Part shown: positions 46,241 to 58,683 of the stretch, piece by piece
Position numbering within the stretch: the stretch's first letter is position 1
Layout: the number at the start of each line of letters is the position of its first letter
Assembly: GCF_000143415.4 (NCBI RefSeq)
Contig: NW_003314344.1
Span: forward strand, 450,367-514,366
From: Selaginella moellendorffii
Taxonomy: Eukaryota > Streptophyta > Lycopodiopsida > Selaginellales > Selaginellaceae
Length of the DNA stretch: 64,000 nt
Direction of reading: 5' to 3'
Translations under genes and position numbers: made by a program
Notes under the pieces: generated by a model
Seen by the model: only the letters and a program-made list of their open reading frames with translations
Databases searched by the model: none
What the model was told of the DNA's origin: nothing

Positions 46241-46916
46241 ATCTTATATATTATGAATTATCTAATTTTACTTTAGATTCTCTTTTGCCATATATGGTTT
46301 TTAAAGAACCTCATTAATTTTTTTATATTAAAGATTGAATTTAAAATTCTAATGGTTACCTTAAAATTATTATATATTTGAATATAATTGCTAGTGACAT
46401 GTGATTCTTGAAGCTGCAAGGGCAGCACAACTATGATCCCATAAGCTACCAAGAAATCTAGAGGTTGGAGCTTGAGCCCATAGCCATATGGAACATTTAG
46501 AAATGGACAAATTGTGGCCAGTAAAAGTACATGGTACAGTGGTGAAATCCTGCTAAATTGCACTTTGTCCCCAAATATAAATTTTGAAGAAGAGGATTGA
46601 AAAATCTGTAGCAAAATGGCACTGTTAATTTAAAACTCAACCACACTATCAACCAGTCAACAATGGAATGCGGTTGGACGGAATTGAACGAGTGACCCAT
46701 TGTTCGATTTGGTAGGTAAGCTCATCCAGTCAGCGATTTGCCACGTGCCAGTGTCTAATTCGTCCTGACGGGGCCCATTGAAGTATAACAAAAAGGGTTT
46801 CACGGGAGTGAGGCGACCTCGTTCTTTCAGGCTCTTCCAAGGCGGCGGCAGCGGCATTCGACGCTCTCGCAGCTCAGATCTCTCTCGATCTCTCTCGATC
46901 TCTCGGCGCTATCAAG
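46241..46916. promoter_or_regulatory. SAHH upstream region and leader
   Basis: AT-rich up to about 46,660, then GC rises sharply toward the gene. The 5' untranslated exon probably ends at AAG 46,914-46,916 and a leader intron runs to the CAG just before the ATG at 47,068. Confidence 0.45.
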
Positions 46917-46920
46917 GTGA

Positions 46921-48683
<1,763 letters not shown>

Positions 48684-49035
48684 AGCGAGCGCGCGTCTCT
48701 CCCCGGATCGAACGGGAGGAACCGGGAGGTACTCGAGCAAAAAACTCCGAGCTTTTAATCCTTTTTCGTTCGTTACTATTTCTTACGAGAGTGGCAATGC
48801 CAAGCTCTCGCGTTTTGTCTCACTAAAAGTTTCTTAAAAATAACGATGTTTTGGGCTAAGATTGTTTAAAGGATAAAAGGTCGCGGCCTTTTAGGTTATT
48901 TTAAAGCTGCCCTAAAACGGCGAAGACAGGCTAAAAGGTCGTAATAACTTTTAAGTTATATGCCCTAAAAGGAGAAAAGGTTCCTTTTCCATTATATAAG
49001 CTGTTCAGTAGATTAGGGCAAAGTATTGCGAGAAG
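48684..49035. other. Short intergenic between SAHH and STA1
   Basis: 350 bp serving as SAHH 3' end and STA1 promoter. It contains two AAAAGGTCG motifs and several CCTAAAA/TTTTAGG motifs (about 48,880-48,970). Confidence 0.4.
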
Positions 49036-51852
49036 ATGGGGGGTAAGCGCTTGGATTTCCTCACAGCGAAGGCGCCGCCCGGCTACGTCGCTGGCTTGGG
49101 CCGCGGCGCCACCGGTTTCACCACTCGATCGGATATCGGCCCCGCCAGAGCGGCGCCGGAGACCACCACCACCAGCTTTGGGCGGGGCAGGGGCAAAGCG
49201 GCGGCGCCGCCTATTGGCGGCGGTGGTGCGGAGGACGAGGAAGATGAGCACGAGGTGAGCGGGTATGGCCAAATCCAGAACCAAGAGTTTGACGAGTTTG
49301 AGGGTAACGATGTGGGGCTGTTTGCCACAGGTGTGTATGACGCCGACGACGATGAGGCCGACGCGGTGTATGAGAGCGTCGCCGCCAGGATGGATTCGCG
49401 ACGCAAGGAGCGACGGGAGGAGCGGCTCAAGCGCGCGATCGAGCAGCGCCGCGAGAGCACTCCCACGATCAAGGAGCTCCTGGCAGACGTGACGCGAACT
49501 CTGGTGGAGCTGCCCCCGCAAGAGTGGGAGAAGATCCCCGACGCGACGAATCTGTCGCGGCGGAAGAAGAAGGCGCGGTTTGAAAGCTACGTTCCTCCGC
49601 CGGACACACTCCTCGAGAAGGCCCAAAAGGAGCGTAACACGGTCCTGGACCAGGGTGGTGGCGGCGCTACCGTGGTTGGCGGCGCCGCTAGTAGTAACAT
49701 CAGCAGCCTCACAGCCGTGGGCGAGGGACGCGGCACGGTTCTCTCGCTCAAGCTGGATCGCTTGTCCGACTCGGTCAGTGGGCTCACGGTCGTGGATCCC
49801 CGAGGCTACCTCACCGATCTCAAGAGCATGAAGATCACCAGCGACGCGGAGATCTCCGACATGAAGAAGGCGCGGCTGCTGCTCAAGTCCGTGATCCAGA
49901 CCAATCCAAAGCACGCGCCGGGGTGGATCGCGGCGGCGCGGCTGGAGGAGGTGGCGGGGAAGATCACCGCCGCGCGGAGCGTCATCCACCAGGGGTGCCA
50001 GGAGTGTCCGAAGAACGAAGACGTGTGGCTCGAGGCATGCAGGCTGACGAGCGGCGCCGCCGCCAAGGGAGTGATCTCCGCGGCAGTGAAGGCGATCCCC
50101 ACGTCGGTGAAGCTGTGGATGGCGGCGGCGGCGCTTGAGGAGGAGAGCGCCGCTAAGAGCCGCGTTCTTCGCAAGGGGCTCGAGTTTATACCCGACTCGG
50201 TGCGGCTGTGGAAGTCGGTGGTGGAGCTGGCGAGCGAGGAGGAGGCGAGGATCTTGCTGGGCCGCGCCACCGAGTGCTGCCGCCACCACGTGGAGCTATG
50301 GCTGGCGCTGGCGAGGCTGGAGACTTACGACAAGGCGAGGGTGGTGCTCAACCGAGCTCGCGACGCGCTGCCAACCGAGCCCATGATCTGGATCGCGGCG
50401 GCCAAGCTCGAGGAGGCGGCGGGGAATGGCTCTCGCGTGGCGGAGATCATCGACCGCGCTATACGGTCGCTGGAGAGGCTCGGGGTGGTGATCGACCGCG
50501 AGTACTGGATGAAGGAGGCGGAGGCGGCGGAGAGAGCGGCGGCGGCGGGGACTTGCGCGGCGATCGTGAGGAGGACGATCGGGGTGGGCGTGGAGGAGGA
50601 GGACAAGAAGAGGACGTGGGTGGCGGACGCGGAGGAGTGTCTCAAGAGGGGATCGGTCGCGACCGCGAGGGCGATCTTTGCTCACGTGCTGGAAGAGTTT
50701 TCTGGAAAGAAGAGCGTGTGGATCAAGGCGGCGCTGCTGGAGAAGGGGCATGGATCGAGGGAAGCGGTGGACTCGCTGCTGGAGCGCGCTGTGGGGTGCT
50801 GTCCAAAGGCCGAGGTGTTGTGGCTCTTGGGAGCCAAGGAGAAGTGGCTAGCGGGAGACATCGATGGAGCTCGAGCAATCCTCACGGCGGCATACGTTGC
50901 GATCCCGGAGTCTGAGGAGATCTGGCTGGCGGCGTTCAAGCTTGAGTTTGAGAGCCGCGAGCCGGAGAGGGCCAGGATCTTGCTGGCCAAGGTCAGGGAG
51001 CGCGGTGGCTGCTCGGAGAGAGTGTGGATGAAGTCGGCGATGGTGGAGCGGGAGCTGGGAAAGGTGGCGGAGGAGAGGCGGCTGCTCGAGGAGGGGCTCA
51101 AGCGCTTCCCGGGATTCCACAAGCTGTGGCTGATGCTCGGGCAGCTCGAGGAGAGAACTGGGAACCTCGCCGCCGCGAGGAGCGTGTACGAGCGAGCGCT
51201 GGAGAGGTGTGATCCAGCGACGAGCACGCCAGTGTGGCTGGCGGCGGCGGAGCTCGAAGAGAAAGGTGGCAGGATCGCGAAGGCGAGGGCGCTGCTCACG
51301 ACGGCGCGGCTCAAGAAGAAGGAGGATCCGGAGCTGTGGCTGGCGGCGATTCGAGCGGAGGCGCGGGCGGGGAAGTGGAAGGAGGCGGAGGCACTCATGG
51401 CGAAAGCGCTCCAGGAGTGCCGGAGGAGCGGGATCCTGTGGGCCGCGAGCGCGGAGATGGCGCCGCGGGCGCAGAGGAAGGCCAGGAGCTTCGATGCGGT
51501 GAAGAACAGCGAGCAGGATCCGTTCGTGGTTGCGGTGGTGGGGAAGTTCTTCTGGCAGGACCGCAAGGTTGACAAGGCGAGGAGCTGGATCAAGCGGGCG
51601 GTGGCGGCGGCGCCGGATATCGGGGACTTTTGGGCGGTGCTGTATCGGTTCGAGCAGGGGCACGGGAGCACGGAGGCGATCGAGGAGGTGGTGGAGAGAT
51701 GCAAGGCGGCGGAGCCGAAGCACGGCGAGCAGTGGATCCGCGTGTCCAAGGCGGTGGAGAATGCGCATCAAGGGGTGGAGTTCGTGCTAGGAAAGGTGGC
51801 GGCGGGGTTTGGGAGGGACGATGGTATCGTCATGCCGAGCTCCAGGCCATAG
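49036..51852 (+). CDS. STA1: Pre-mRNA splicing factor PRP6/STABILIZED1
   Basis: Single exon, 938 residues, as in Arabidopsis where the gene is also intronless. The PRP1/PRP6 N-terminal domain shows PPGYVAGLGRGATGFTTRSD; the remaining two thirds is a long array of HAT/TPR-like repeats (for example WIAAARLEEVAGKITAARSV, VWLAAAELEEKGGRIAKARA). PRP6 holds the U4/U6.U5 tri-snRNP together. Arabidopsis STA1 carries a ubiquitin-like domain ahead of this region; it is absent here and no upstream exon for it is visible. Codon use is extremely GC-rich, which creates long false frames on the other strand. The stop codon lies inside a 91-bp tandem duplication. Confidence 0.95.
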   Translation: MGGKRLDFLTAKAPPGYVAGLGRGATGFTTRSDIGPARAAPETTTTSFGRGRGKAAAPPIGGGGAEDEEDEHEVSGYGQIQNQEFDEFEGNDVGLFATGVYDADDDEADAVYESVAARMDSRRKERREERLKRAIEQRRESTPTIKELLADVTRTLVELPPQEWEKIPDATNLSRRKKKARFESYVPPPDTLLEKAQKERNTVLDQGGGGATVVGGAASSNISSLTAVGEGRGTVLSLKLDRLSDSVSGLTVVDPRGYLTDLKSMKITSDAEISDMKKARLLLKSVIQTNPKHAPGWIAAARLEEVAGKITAARSVIHQGCQECPKNEDVWLEACRLTSGAAAKGVISAAVKAIPTSVKLWMAAAALEEESAAKSRVLRKGLEFIPDSVRLWKSVVELASEEEARILLGRATECCRHHVELWLALARLETYDKARVVLNRARDALPTEPMIWIAAAKLEEAAGNGSRVAEIIDRAIRSLERLGVVIDREYWMKEAEAAERAAAAGTCAAIVRRTIGVGVEEEDKKRTWVADAEECLKRGSVATARAIFAHVLEEFSGKKSVWIKAALLEKGHGSREAVDSLLERAVGCCPKAEVLWLLGAKEKWLAGDIDGARAILTAAYVAIPESEEIWLAAFKLEFESREPERARILLAKVRERGGCSERVWMKSAMVERELGKVAEERRLLEEGLKRFPGFHKLWLMLGQLEERTGNLAAARSVYERALERCDPATSTPVWLAAAELEEKGGRIAKARALLTTARLKKKEDPELWLAAIRAEARAGKWKEAEALMAKALQECRRSGILWAASAEMAPRAQRKARSFDAVKNSEQDPFVVAVVGKFFWQDRKVDKARSWIKRAVAAAPDIGDFWAVLYRFEQGHGSTEAIEEVVERCKAAEPKHGEQWIRVSKAVENAHQGVEFVLGKVAAGFGRDDGIVMPSSRP

Positions 51853-51999
51853 CGAGCTCGATCTCGATCCAGGGGCTCTGTAAAAAAACGATTTTGGCAT
51901 GGAGGAGAACGATGGGATCGTCATGGCGAGCTCCAGGCCATAGCTAGGCTCGATCTCGATCCGGAAGCTTTGCAAAAAGAGATTTTGGCATGGAAGAGA
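51818..51999 (+). repeat. 91-bp tandem duplication across the STA1 stop codon
   Basis: Copy 1 (51818-51908) begins ACGATGG in the last coding codons and includes the stop and early 3' UTR; copy 2 (51909-51999) repeats it with about ten differences, including a second ATGGCGAGCTCCAGGCCATAG. The duplicate is therefore entirely 3' UTR. Confidence 0.85.
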
Positions 52000-52490
52000 T
52001 CTTCAATTCTTGACTCTTTCTTCTTCTTGCGGGGGAAACTCTACTGCCCTCTGGGCGTTGCGGATCTCCGAGGGGCCGGGGGTCTTCAAAGTCGATGGCA
52101 TTCCTGAGAGTTCCTGAGATCGAGGAAGAGGTGGAAGATCATCCTGGGAGAAACTTTTGGAGAAACCATACCTGGAGGAGATGGAGTCTCAGCTGGCTGG
52201 GAGTAACGCTCTCGCCGATGCAAGTCATGGCGAATGGAGAGTAGTGCGTCAATGCGTGCGCCGCCGCTAATCTCCTCTCTTCTGCCTGGAAAGTGGAGAA
52301 ATTTGCAAAGGATCGCCGCCAGCATCACCACTTACCTCGCTGGAGCTCTCCATTCTCCACGATTTCTTCCAACCCTAGAAGAAGAAACTAGGAAAATATT
52401 GTCTTTCTCAAGCTTTGTTTGATCCAAAAACTCCATTTTTTACAAAAACTAGGAACAAAATGTCGTTCGATCGATTGATCTATTGGAGGA
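52000..52490. other. Intergenic between convergent genes
   Basis: 3' flanks of STA1 and of the cysteine-rich gene. Short frames only; no gene supported. Confidence 0.4.
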
Positions 52491-52994
52491 TCACGAACTG
52501 GAGCTGTTCTGCCGCGCGTAGGAATTCACATTGGTGGGCTTGTAGAGCGTGATTGGATCGCAGCGGCAGATCTTGCAGCGCCGCTTGTTGGTGTTCCTCA
52601 TGCTCCTCTCGCGGCCACTACAAAAGCACAGGCAAACGCAGTGGCATTTGCAGTGGCATCCATTCCTGGATTGGCAATTGCAAGAGGGGCAGTGGCACGT
52701 CGGGCACCGGCAGTGGCACACGCAAAAGCAAGAGCATCCGCAAGCGCAGCCGCAGGCGTGGAGCTGGCAGTGGCAATTGCAAAACGGGCGGCAGTGGCAG
52801 ATTTTCTCCGACGACGCCGCCGATTCCACCTCCTCGCCATCGCAGCCCAGAGATTTGCGCCGCTGCAGCTCCGCCTCGATCTCCTGCCGGTGCTGATCAC
52901 ACATCTTGGCACGGAGATTGCATCGCGCGCCCCGCCAAATCCCCTTTTCACGGAGGAGCCCTAGGTTTGACGGCTGGGATCTCCGCTCGCGCAT
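52491..52994 (-). CDS. Cysteine-rich CxC-repeat protein, unknown family
   Basis: Uninterrupted 167-residue frame. After a charged N-terminal part (MCDQHRQEIEAELQRRKSLG is an alternative start at residue 31) comes a 60-residue stretch (about residues 66-125, 52,799-52,620) with 25 cysteines, mostly alternating C-x-C (CHC, CNC, CGC, CKC, CVC), with several histidines. A basic segment with CKICRC and a serine-rich tail follow. There is no signal peptide, so a cytosolic metal-binding role like metallothioneins is possible, but this is not a metallothionein type I know. The region derives from a GGCAGTGGCA-like repeat on the plus strand, so a chance frame in repeat DNA cannot be excluded. Confidence 0.55.
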   Translation of the reverse strand: MRERRSQPSNLGLLREKGIWRGARCNLRAKMCDQHRQEIEAELQRRKSLGCDGEEVESAASSEKICHCRPFCNCHCQLHACGCACGCSCFCVCHCRCPTCHCPSCNCQSRNGCHCKCHCVCLCFCSGRERSMRNTNKRRCKICRCDPITLYKPTNVNSYARQNSSSS

Positions 52995-53350
52995 CCGCGC
53001 CGTCCGTTTGATCCAGCCAATTGGCGCGTTTGTGCCGATGGGATATTCCCTCCTCCTCCTTGCGGTGACGCGGACGTGTGCGGCAAACGAAGAAAAGACA
53101 TATCGATCGTGTATGTGTGGGAATTTGTAGGGTTTTCATTCCATGGTGGAGTTTGGTCAGGGGATTCGTGTGGAAGGCGCGGCCAGGGCGAGGAGTTGGC
53201 GATTCCATTGCGCGTTGTCCATTGTTTCGCAATGAGCGCAAGGAATCTCGCACAGGGATTTCTCCGGTTCTTTTTTTTTTCTTCCTCCTCTTCTTCGATC
53301 CTCCGATCAGCTCACAGCCGCTCGGCTTGGATCGCCCGGCAGGTCTGAGA

Positions 53351-55354
53351 ATGCCCGTTCTTCACGATTTCTCGTCGGCGAATCAGTCCTCCGCGGCTCG
53401 AAATACCATGCTGTGCCAAGCGCCGTGGGACTTGGCATCCTCGGGCGATTTGAAGAGGAAGAGATCGTGGAGGGAAGCCGGTCGCGCTGTCTGTTTCAAG
53501 GACGAAGCGGCTTCTAGCGCGGTGAACACGTCCTTCTCGTGCACTACTTTCAACATTTTGGCACCGATTTACAAGCGCGTCAATGGAGAGGTAACGAAAA
53601 TTCTTTGGCTCCAAGAAGTTTTATCGTGGTCTTAGCAAGGAAATATTTTTGCAGGAATGTCGCGAGAGCCAATCTCGAGAGGTCTGGCTGGACAGGAATC
53701 GGAGGATACTGGACATGCTTCTGAAAGGGAAATCGTCGGCAATTTGCTTGCAGGTAAAGCAACAAGATCGATCATTATCTTTTTATTCTGTGTCTTGTTC
53801 TTCGCTAGGAATTTTGGACGGGAAACGAAGAGCTAGTTGAGTTGTATGAGAAAACTTTAGGAGCAGCGGGGTATGACATGCGAAAACTTGCTAGGCCAAA
53901 CGGACGCGGTGATGGTACGTGTGTTTCATTTCTTTGTCTCCTTTCCATTCATATGGAAGTGCTGTTAGCTTTCCAGGGCTCTTCACTGCTGTAAAGAGAG
54001 ACGTCTTACGGGTGATGGACTATCAGGAGCTGCAGTTTCACGATTGCGGTGACCGTGTTGCCCAGTTTCTACGCCTCCAATCAAACATTCCAATGTACAG
54101 AGACTGTTTGCACGTAGCTGGACAACAAGAAGTTCTTCTTGTCAATACTCATCTCATATTCCCGCACAACTCCAACTTTTGTCTGGTGCGGCTGCGTCAG
54201 GTATGAGTTTGGTGTGCTTTGTGACTAGCTAGCTGACCAATTCGTGGCGAGCAGGTTTACAAGATCCTCAAGTATTTGGAGCAGTACAAAGATGACCACA
54301 ATCTATCGCATGCGCCAGTTTTACTCTGCGGGTTAGTCAAGATATCTTCCAGCACGTTACATATGATTTTTTTCAGGGATTGGAACGGGAGCAAAAGGGG
54401 CCAGGTGTACAAGTTCCTGCGGTTGCAAGGGTTTGTGTCATCGTACGATGTTGCTCACCAATACTCGGATTGTGAAGCTGATGCGCATCGGGTAAGGAGT
54501 CCACACCACTAGCCGTTTTTGACATATTTTTTTCTCAGTGGGTGAGTCATCGTAATCACCGGGGCAATATTTGTGGAGTCGATTTTATATGGTTGCTCAA
54601 TCCCAGCAAAAGTACAAGGTCGCTGAGAGAAAACTGGAAAAGCGCTGTATTCGGCATCATTAAAGTATGTCCATACGAAAGTGCTTTTCATTTTCACTTG
54701 TTTTTTTCTTTTCCTGTGACAGTCAAAACTTCTCCGTGAACACGGCAAACAAGGAAGAGACGCGTTTTGTTTTTTCCAGCAGAACGAATGCGATGAATGC
54801 TTGACTTATGAAGATTTCCATGCGACTCTAAGACGGGTAGGTCTGCATGCAGTTCTAACTTGCCTATCTAACAAAGAGATCGCAGCTTGAGCTGACGAAG
54901 GAGGACTTGGAAGGGCTCTCAAGAGATGAGATTGAGGAACTGATAAAATCTGCAGACTTTGATGGCAACGGCGTCATTGACTACGACGAATTTCAAGTAT
55001 GTATGTCACTCAACTTAGAAAAGTCTTATGAAGTCTATATTTCAGGAGAGTCTCGCGTTTGACAATGCTTTCGACTGCAACAACGGAAGCAGCCTTGGCA
55101 GCTGGTCGAAGAGAATCTTCCAAACGGAAATAAGAAAAAGCTCCTGGGAGTTTGCTCAGCCTGAAGAGCCGGATCATCATCCTTGCCTGGTGGAGTCGAG
55201 TCCTGAGCTTGACGTGAGACACGCATCGTTTCATCCCCCGGAAGTGGAGCAGGGGACATGGCCCGACAACTACTCTTTGTCCGACCATGCACCTCTGACT
55301 GCCATGTTTGCTCCGGTGTACGCGCAAAGCAGGCAAGCTTGCTCAAATTTCTGA
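53351..55354 (+). CDS. Endonuclease/exonuclease/phosphatase (EEP) protein with EF-hand
   Basis: Ten exons (53351-53590, 53655-53753, 53809-53914, 53977-54200, 54255-54331, 54377-54491, 54539-54664, 54723-54836, 54886-54996, 55046-55354) join in frame to 506 residues. CTTFNILAPIYKR, NTHLIFPHNSN, the catalytic DWNGSKRGQVYKFL and the terminal SDHAPL are the CCR4-type EEP nuclease motifs. Between them sits an EF-hand region (ADFDGNGVIDYDEFQ, a canonical calcium loop). This domain order is that of the Arabidopsis At1g02270-type calcium-binding EEP proteins. Substrate unknown; RNA (deadenylase-like) or phosphoester hydrolysis is expected. The start is the first ATG of the frame after a T-rich leader. 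Confidence 0.9.
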
Positions 55355-55722
55355 CGCTAACGAGCCTGCATGGATGCATGCAGGTTGTTGCAACAATTGC
55401 CGGCAAATTTCGGCTTTTACGATTGATTAAAGGAAGAGCTATATTGCCTTATAACGTAAGATTGACGAGGGACCCAAACTTTTAATACCTTCTCATCTGG
55501 TCCAGACACGAGAAGAGACCGCCAACGGGGATACTCAGGTGCGTTGCATTCGTGAGTTAATATGTTACTAACCAATCTCACAGGTTTCGTAGAAATATAT
55601 ATTATAATGTTCGTGAATGAAACTGAGAATTTCAAGTAAGTTTACAATCACAAAAATACTTTATGACCTCTTTTTTTCTGTTGTAGCAAATTATTTCTTG
55701 TTATACATTCCACAATTTTGAG
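55355..55722. other. Convergent 3' region
   Basis: Space between the EEP stop (+) and the transporter stop (-); AT-rich UTR-like sequence without a gene. Confidence 0.5.
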
Positions 55723-57801
55723 TTACAAGCTTTGGATGAGAAGCTGGCTCTCTTGTCCAAGCTCAACTCCTTTGGCCAACTTCTTCATTTCTACAAGATC
55801 ATCTTGAGCCTCACTCTCGTCCTGATTTGAAGCTACCACTTGCAAAGCAGGACCATTATCAACGAGCGTGTCGGGGCCACCGTCCGGGACAAGAGCCGTG
55901 AGGAAGATCAATGGCAACAATCTCATGATGCTTCTCACCACCACGGCCAGCCACAGATTGGTGTAGTCGTCCTTCTTGACGTGGAAGAGCCTGAGGAGCC
56001 AAGCGCCAAGCCAGGAAGCAGTGGTACCCCCGAGATTGGACACGGACATAAGAAAGGCAAACACTGTTCCCTCCACTCCCGGCGGGCAAAGTTTGGCCGA
56101 GAGCACCAGCATTGGCATCAGCTGCAGCTTGAAGATGACGCTCGACAGCGCCTTGTCACCGAGCACGAAAAAATGGTCTGGAACTCCGAGCTTCAAGTTG
56201 TATCTCGTGACGAGAGCAATGTCTGGGAGACTGACGAGGCAGACAGCAACCTGGGAAGCAAACGTTCAAGGTGGCGAGAGAAGCTCGCTCGCGATCGAGT
56301 TACCTGAGTCCACTTGAACATCGTCCGGAACGAGTAGAATCGAAAGCAGGTGTTGTAGAGCAGGATCCCACAGACCATGGCGACGTAGCCGATTGCACTG
56401 ACGAGGCCGAGGAAGTTCTCGCTGAAGCCGGGCCCGTGTTTGGAGTCCGTCATCCAGAAGAACATTGCCTCCGAGATGTCAGGACACACAGCTCCCTGCA
56501 GCGATGAGAATTCTACGTGAGAAACCAACGGAGGAGCAGCAGCATTGCGAGATCGAAACAAAGAAAAGGAGGTGGAAAGGCTGGAAGAGAGAGTTCACGC
56601 TGAAGAGGTATATGTACAGCGCTGGCTTCCAGATGCTCGGGCTGCGGACCGTGGCGGTGAAGAGGTGTACCGTGCGGAGCAGTGCCGCGAAGTTGGCCCC
56701 CGCGAGCTGCTTGGGGAGCTTGTCCTCGGGAAGAGCCCACGCTGCAACGATGAGCATGAGAGGCGCCGTGGAGATCAAGAGGAAAGCTCCCTTTGGACCC
56801 AAGGAGTGGACGGCTGGCCCGGCAATCCCACACCCGGAGAGGCCACCGATCGCCATGCTCCCCCACGACAAGCTCTGTGCAAAACAACAGCATGAGATCA
56901 TCTCAGGGTGGCAGTAGCGGAGCTCTCTTCCTATCAAGATCAAGAAATGGTGGTAAACTCTCTCTCCCTATTTCGCTCGATCAATCCACTCAAGTTCTCT
57001 TCCAGGATATTTTTGCGAGAACTCAAGACGATCAAGCGAGCTCCTTAAAGTTCTTCGATCTAGCCGTGACGGTGGCGAAGTTCTCGACTCGCAATCACTG
57101 AGAGAAGAATGGTTACCTGCAAATCACTGGCGAGGTGTGGTACGTTTCGGCTGTGCTGTGCCACTGCGGCGTCGGTGACGACGTCCGGGAAGGCGGTACA
57201 CAGCGCGGCACCGGCGAGCAGCAGCGTCGCGAGCAGCGGCGATGGAGTGGGAAGAAGCGCCAGCATCCACAAGCACAAGCTGCCGGCCATGCCGCACGTC
57301 GCCAAGTAAGGCCATCGCCGGTAGCTGCCAAGAACAAATTTTTAAGAAGAGATCTTTGGCAGGCCCGAGAACTCTACAAAAGTTACGCTGTACCCGCCAA
57401 TGGGAAACGTGTCCGTTATAAGGCCGTAGATTGGCTTGATGTCCCATGGCAAGCTCGACAGTGCCTGGAAGAAAGAAAGAAGAAAAGAAGAAAAAGGTAT
57501 GGAAAAAGAGAGAATTTGCGCCGCTTGCCTGGAATGCCTGGGTTGACGATGGCTGCAGCTTTTGGACGTCTTTCCAGTAGTAATTGATGGCCATGTTCTT
57601 GACGCTCTCGCCATATCCCTGGTTGACGCCATACACGATCATCACCACTGCCAGGAATGGGGCTCCAAATGCCGCGCGCAGCTGCCCAATCCAATCCACC
57701 AGGCCCATCGCCCTCTTCGCCTTTGCAGCGCCCAGATCTTCCTCCTCCACTGGCGATGCTAGCTCAACTCCCAAGGATCTCTCCTCGTCTGCTGGATCCA
57801 T
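55723..57801 (-). CDS. Folate-biopterin transporter family (BT1/FBT) membrane protein
   Basis: Six exons (57801-57529, 57464-57394, 57324-57117, 56874-56599, 56495-56304, 56250-55723) give 515 residues. Family blocks: GVNQGYGESVKNMAINYYWKD, PWDIKPIYGLITDTFPIGGY, ALCTAFPDVVTDAAVAQHSR, EAMFFWMTDSKHGPGFSENF and GTVFAFLMSVSNLGGTTASWLG, with about twelve hydrophobic spans. Members move folates or pterins; one Arabidopsis member is plastidial. No obvious transit peptide is present (acidic N-terminus MDPADEERS), so location is open. Intron 1 (57528-57465) begins with GC in a good CAG|GCAAGC context. Confidence 0.92.
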
Positions 57802-58683
57802 TGGAGAGAAATCACAGAGAGAGAGAGAGAGAGAATTGGAGAGGGTTCCTGCGCTAATCCATCGAGAATCGAGGAGGAGGAATTCGTCCGGCCTTGGTCT
57901 CTGGGTGACAAGCTCGAGCAAACCTCGGATCTCGCGGGCGTGGCATCCCAGCGACAGAGAAGAAGCACAAGATCAGAACTGGAAACCCCTATCTCGCGTC
58001 TCTCCCGCCGATCGCGAGTAGAATCCACAGCAATTCCACGCCCGGACCGCGGGCGAGATCGCCCACGACGCTCCTTTGTCCTAGATCGGCGAGCCCACTG
58101 CACAAAGTCGAGAGAACCGACAAAAACAAAGACCCTCTTTCCCTCGATCTTCTCGATCTTCTCCTCCTCTCTGCTCGATACTGGCGAGCGATTCCTCTGG
58201 CACTGATCTCTCGCCCAAAACAAGAGGGATTTTCTTCCTCTTTGCTGTGAGGATGTTTACACCTAGAATGAGACAGCCGCAACGAAGAAAGCGTGACCAT
58301 TGACTGTAGACCCGGCGCCGCATTAGATTAGCGTGATGTTAATTAAGCGCGGTTAGCTCACTCCCATGAGAGAATAATGATGGGCGCGTACAAGCCAAGA
58401 TCCTGTCGCTGGAAATCCATACCATAAGCAAGAAGCCAAGTAGTAGGCCTTGTTCTTGTTGTCCGGGGCATATTCGCCGCGATGGATGGAAAGAGCATCT
58501 TTCCCACGTGAACGCTGCATGTATTATTATCCACTCGCGGCGAGCATATTCACCCCAAAGATCCTTTTATACCTTTACCTGGAGCTAGTTAATTTCCATG
58601 GTTAAAGGTAAACTTACCCATAGTTATGTTTGAACTTAATCTTCTAAAACCCCCCAGGTAGGGTTTAGGGCATTTCTCTCTCC
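57802..58683. promoter_or_regulatory. Divergent promoter region FBT / NO VEIN
   Basis: About 880 bp. A GA microsatellite at about 57,818-57,834 lies in the transporter leader. A telo-box doublet TAGGGTTTAGGG (58,659-58,670) is 14 bp before the NO VEIN start codon. No gene inside. Confidence 0.45.

Noticed and set aside
48931-51771. Several long minus-strand frames (up to 452 codons) opposite STA1
   Set aside because: Very GC-rich STA1 codons suppress stops on the antisense strand; no recognisable protein.
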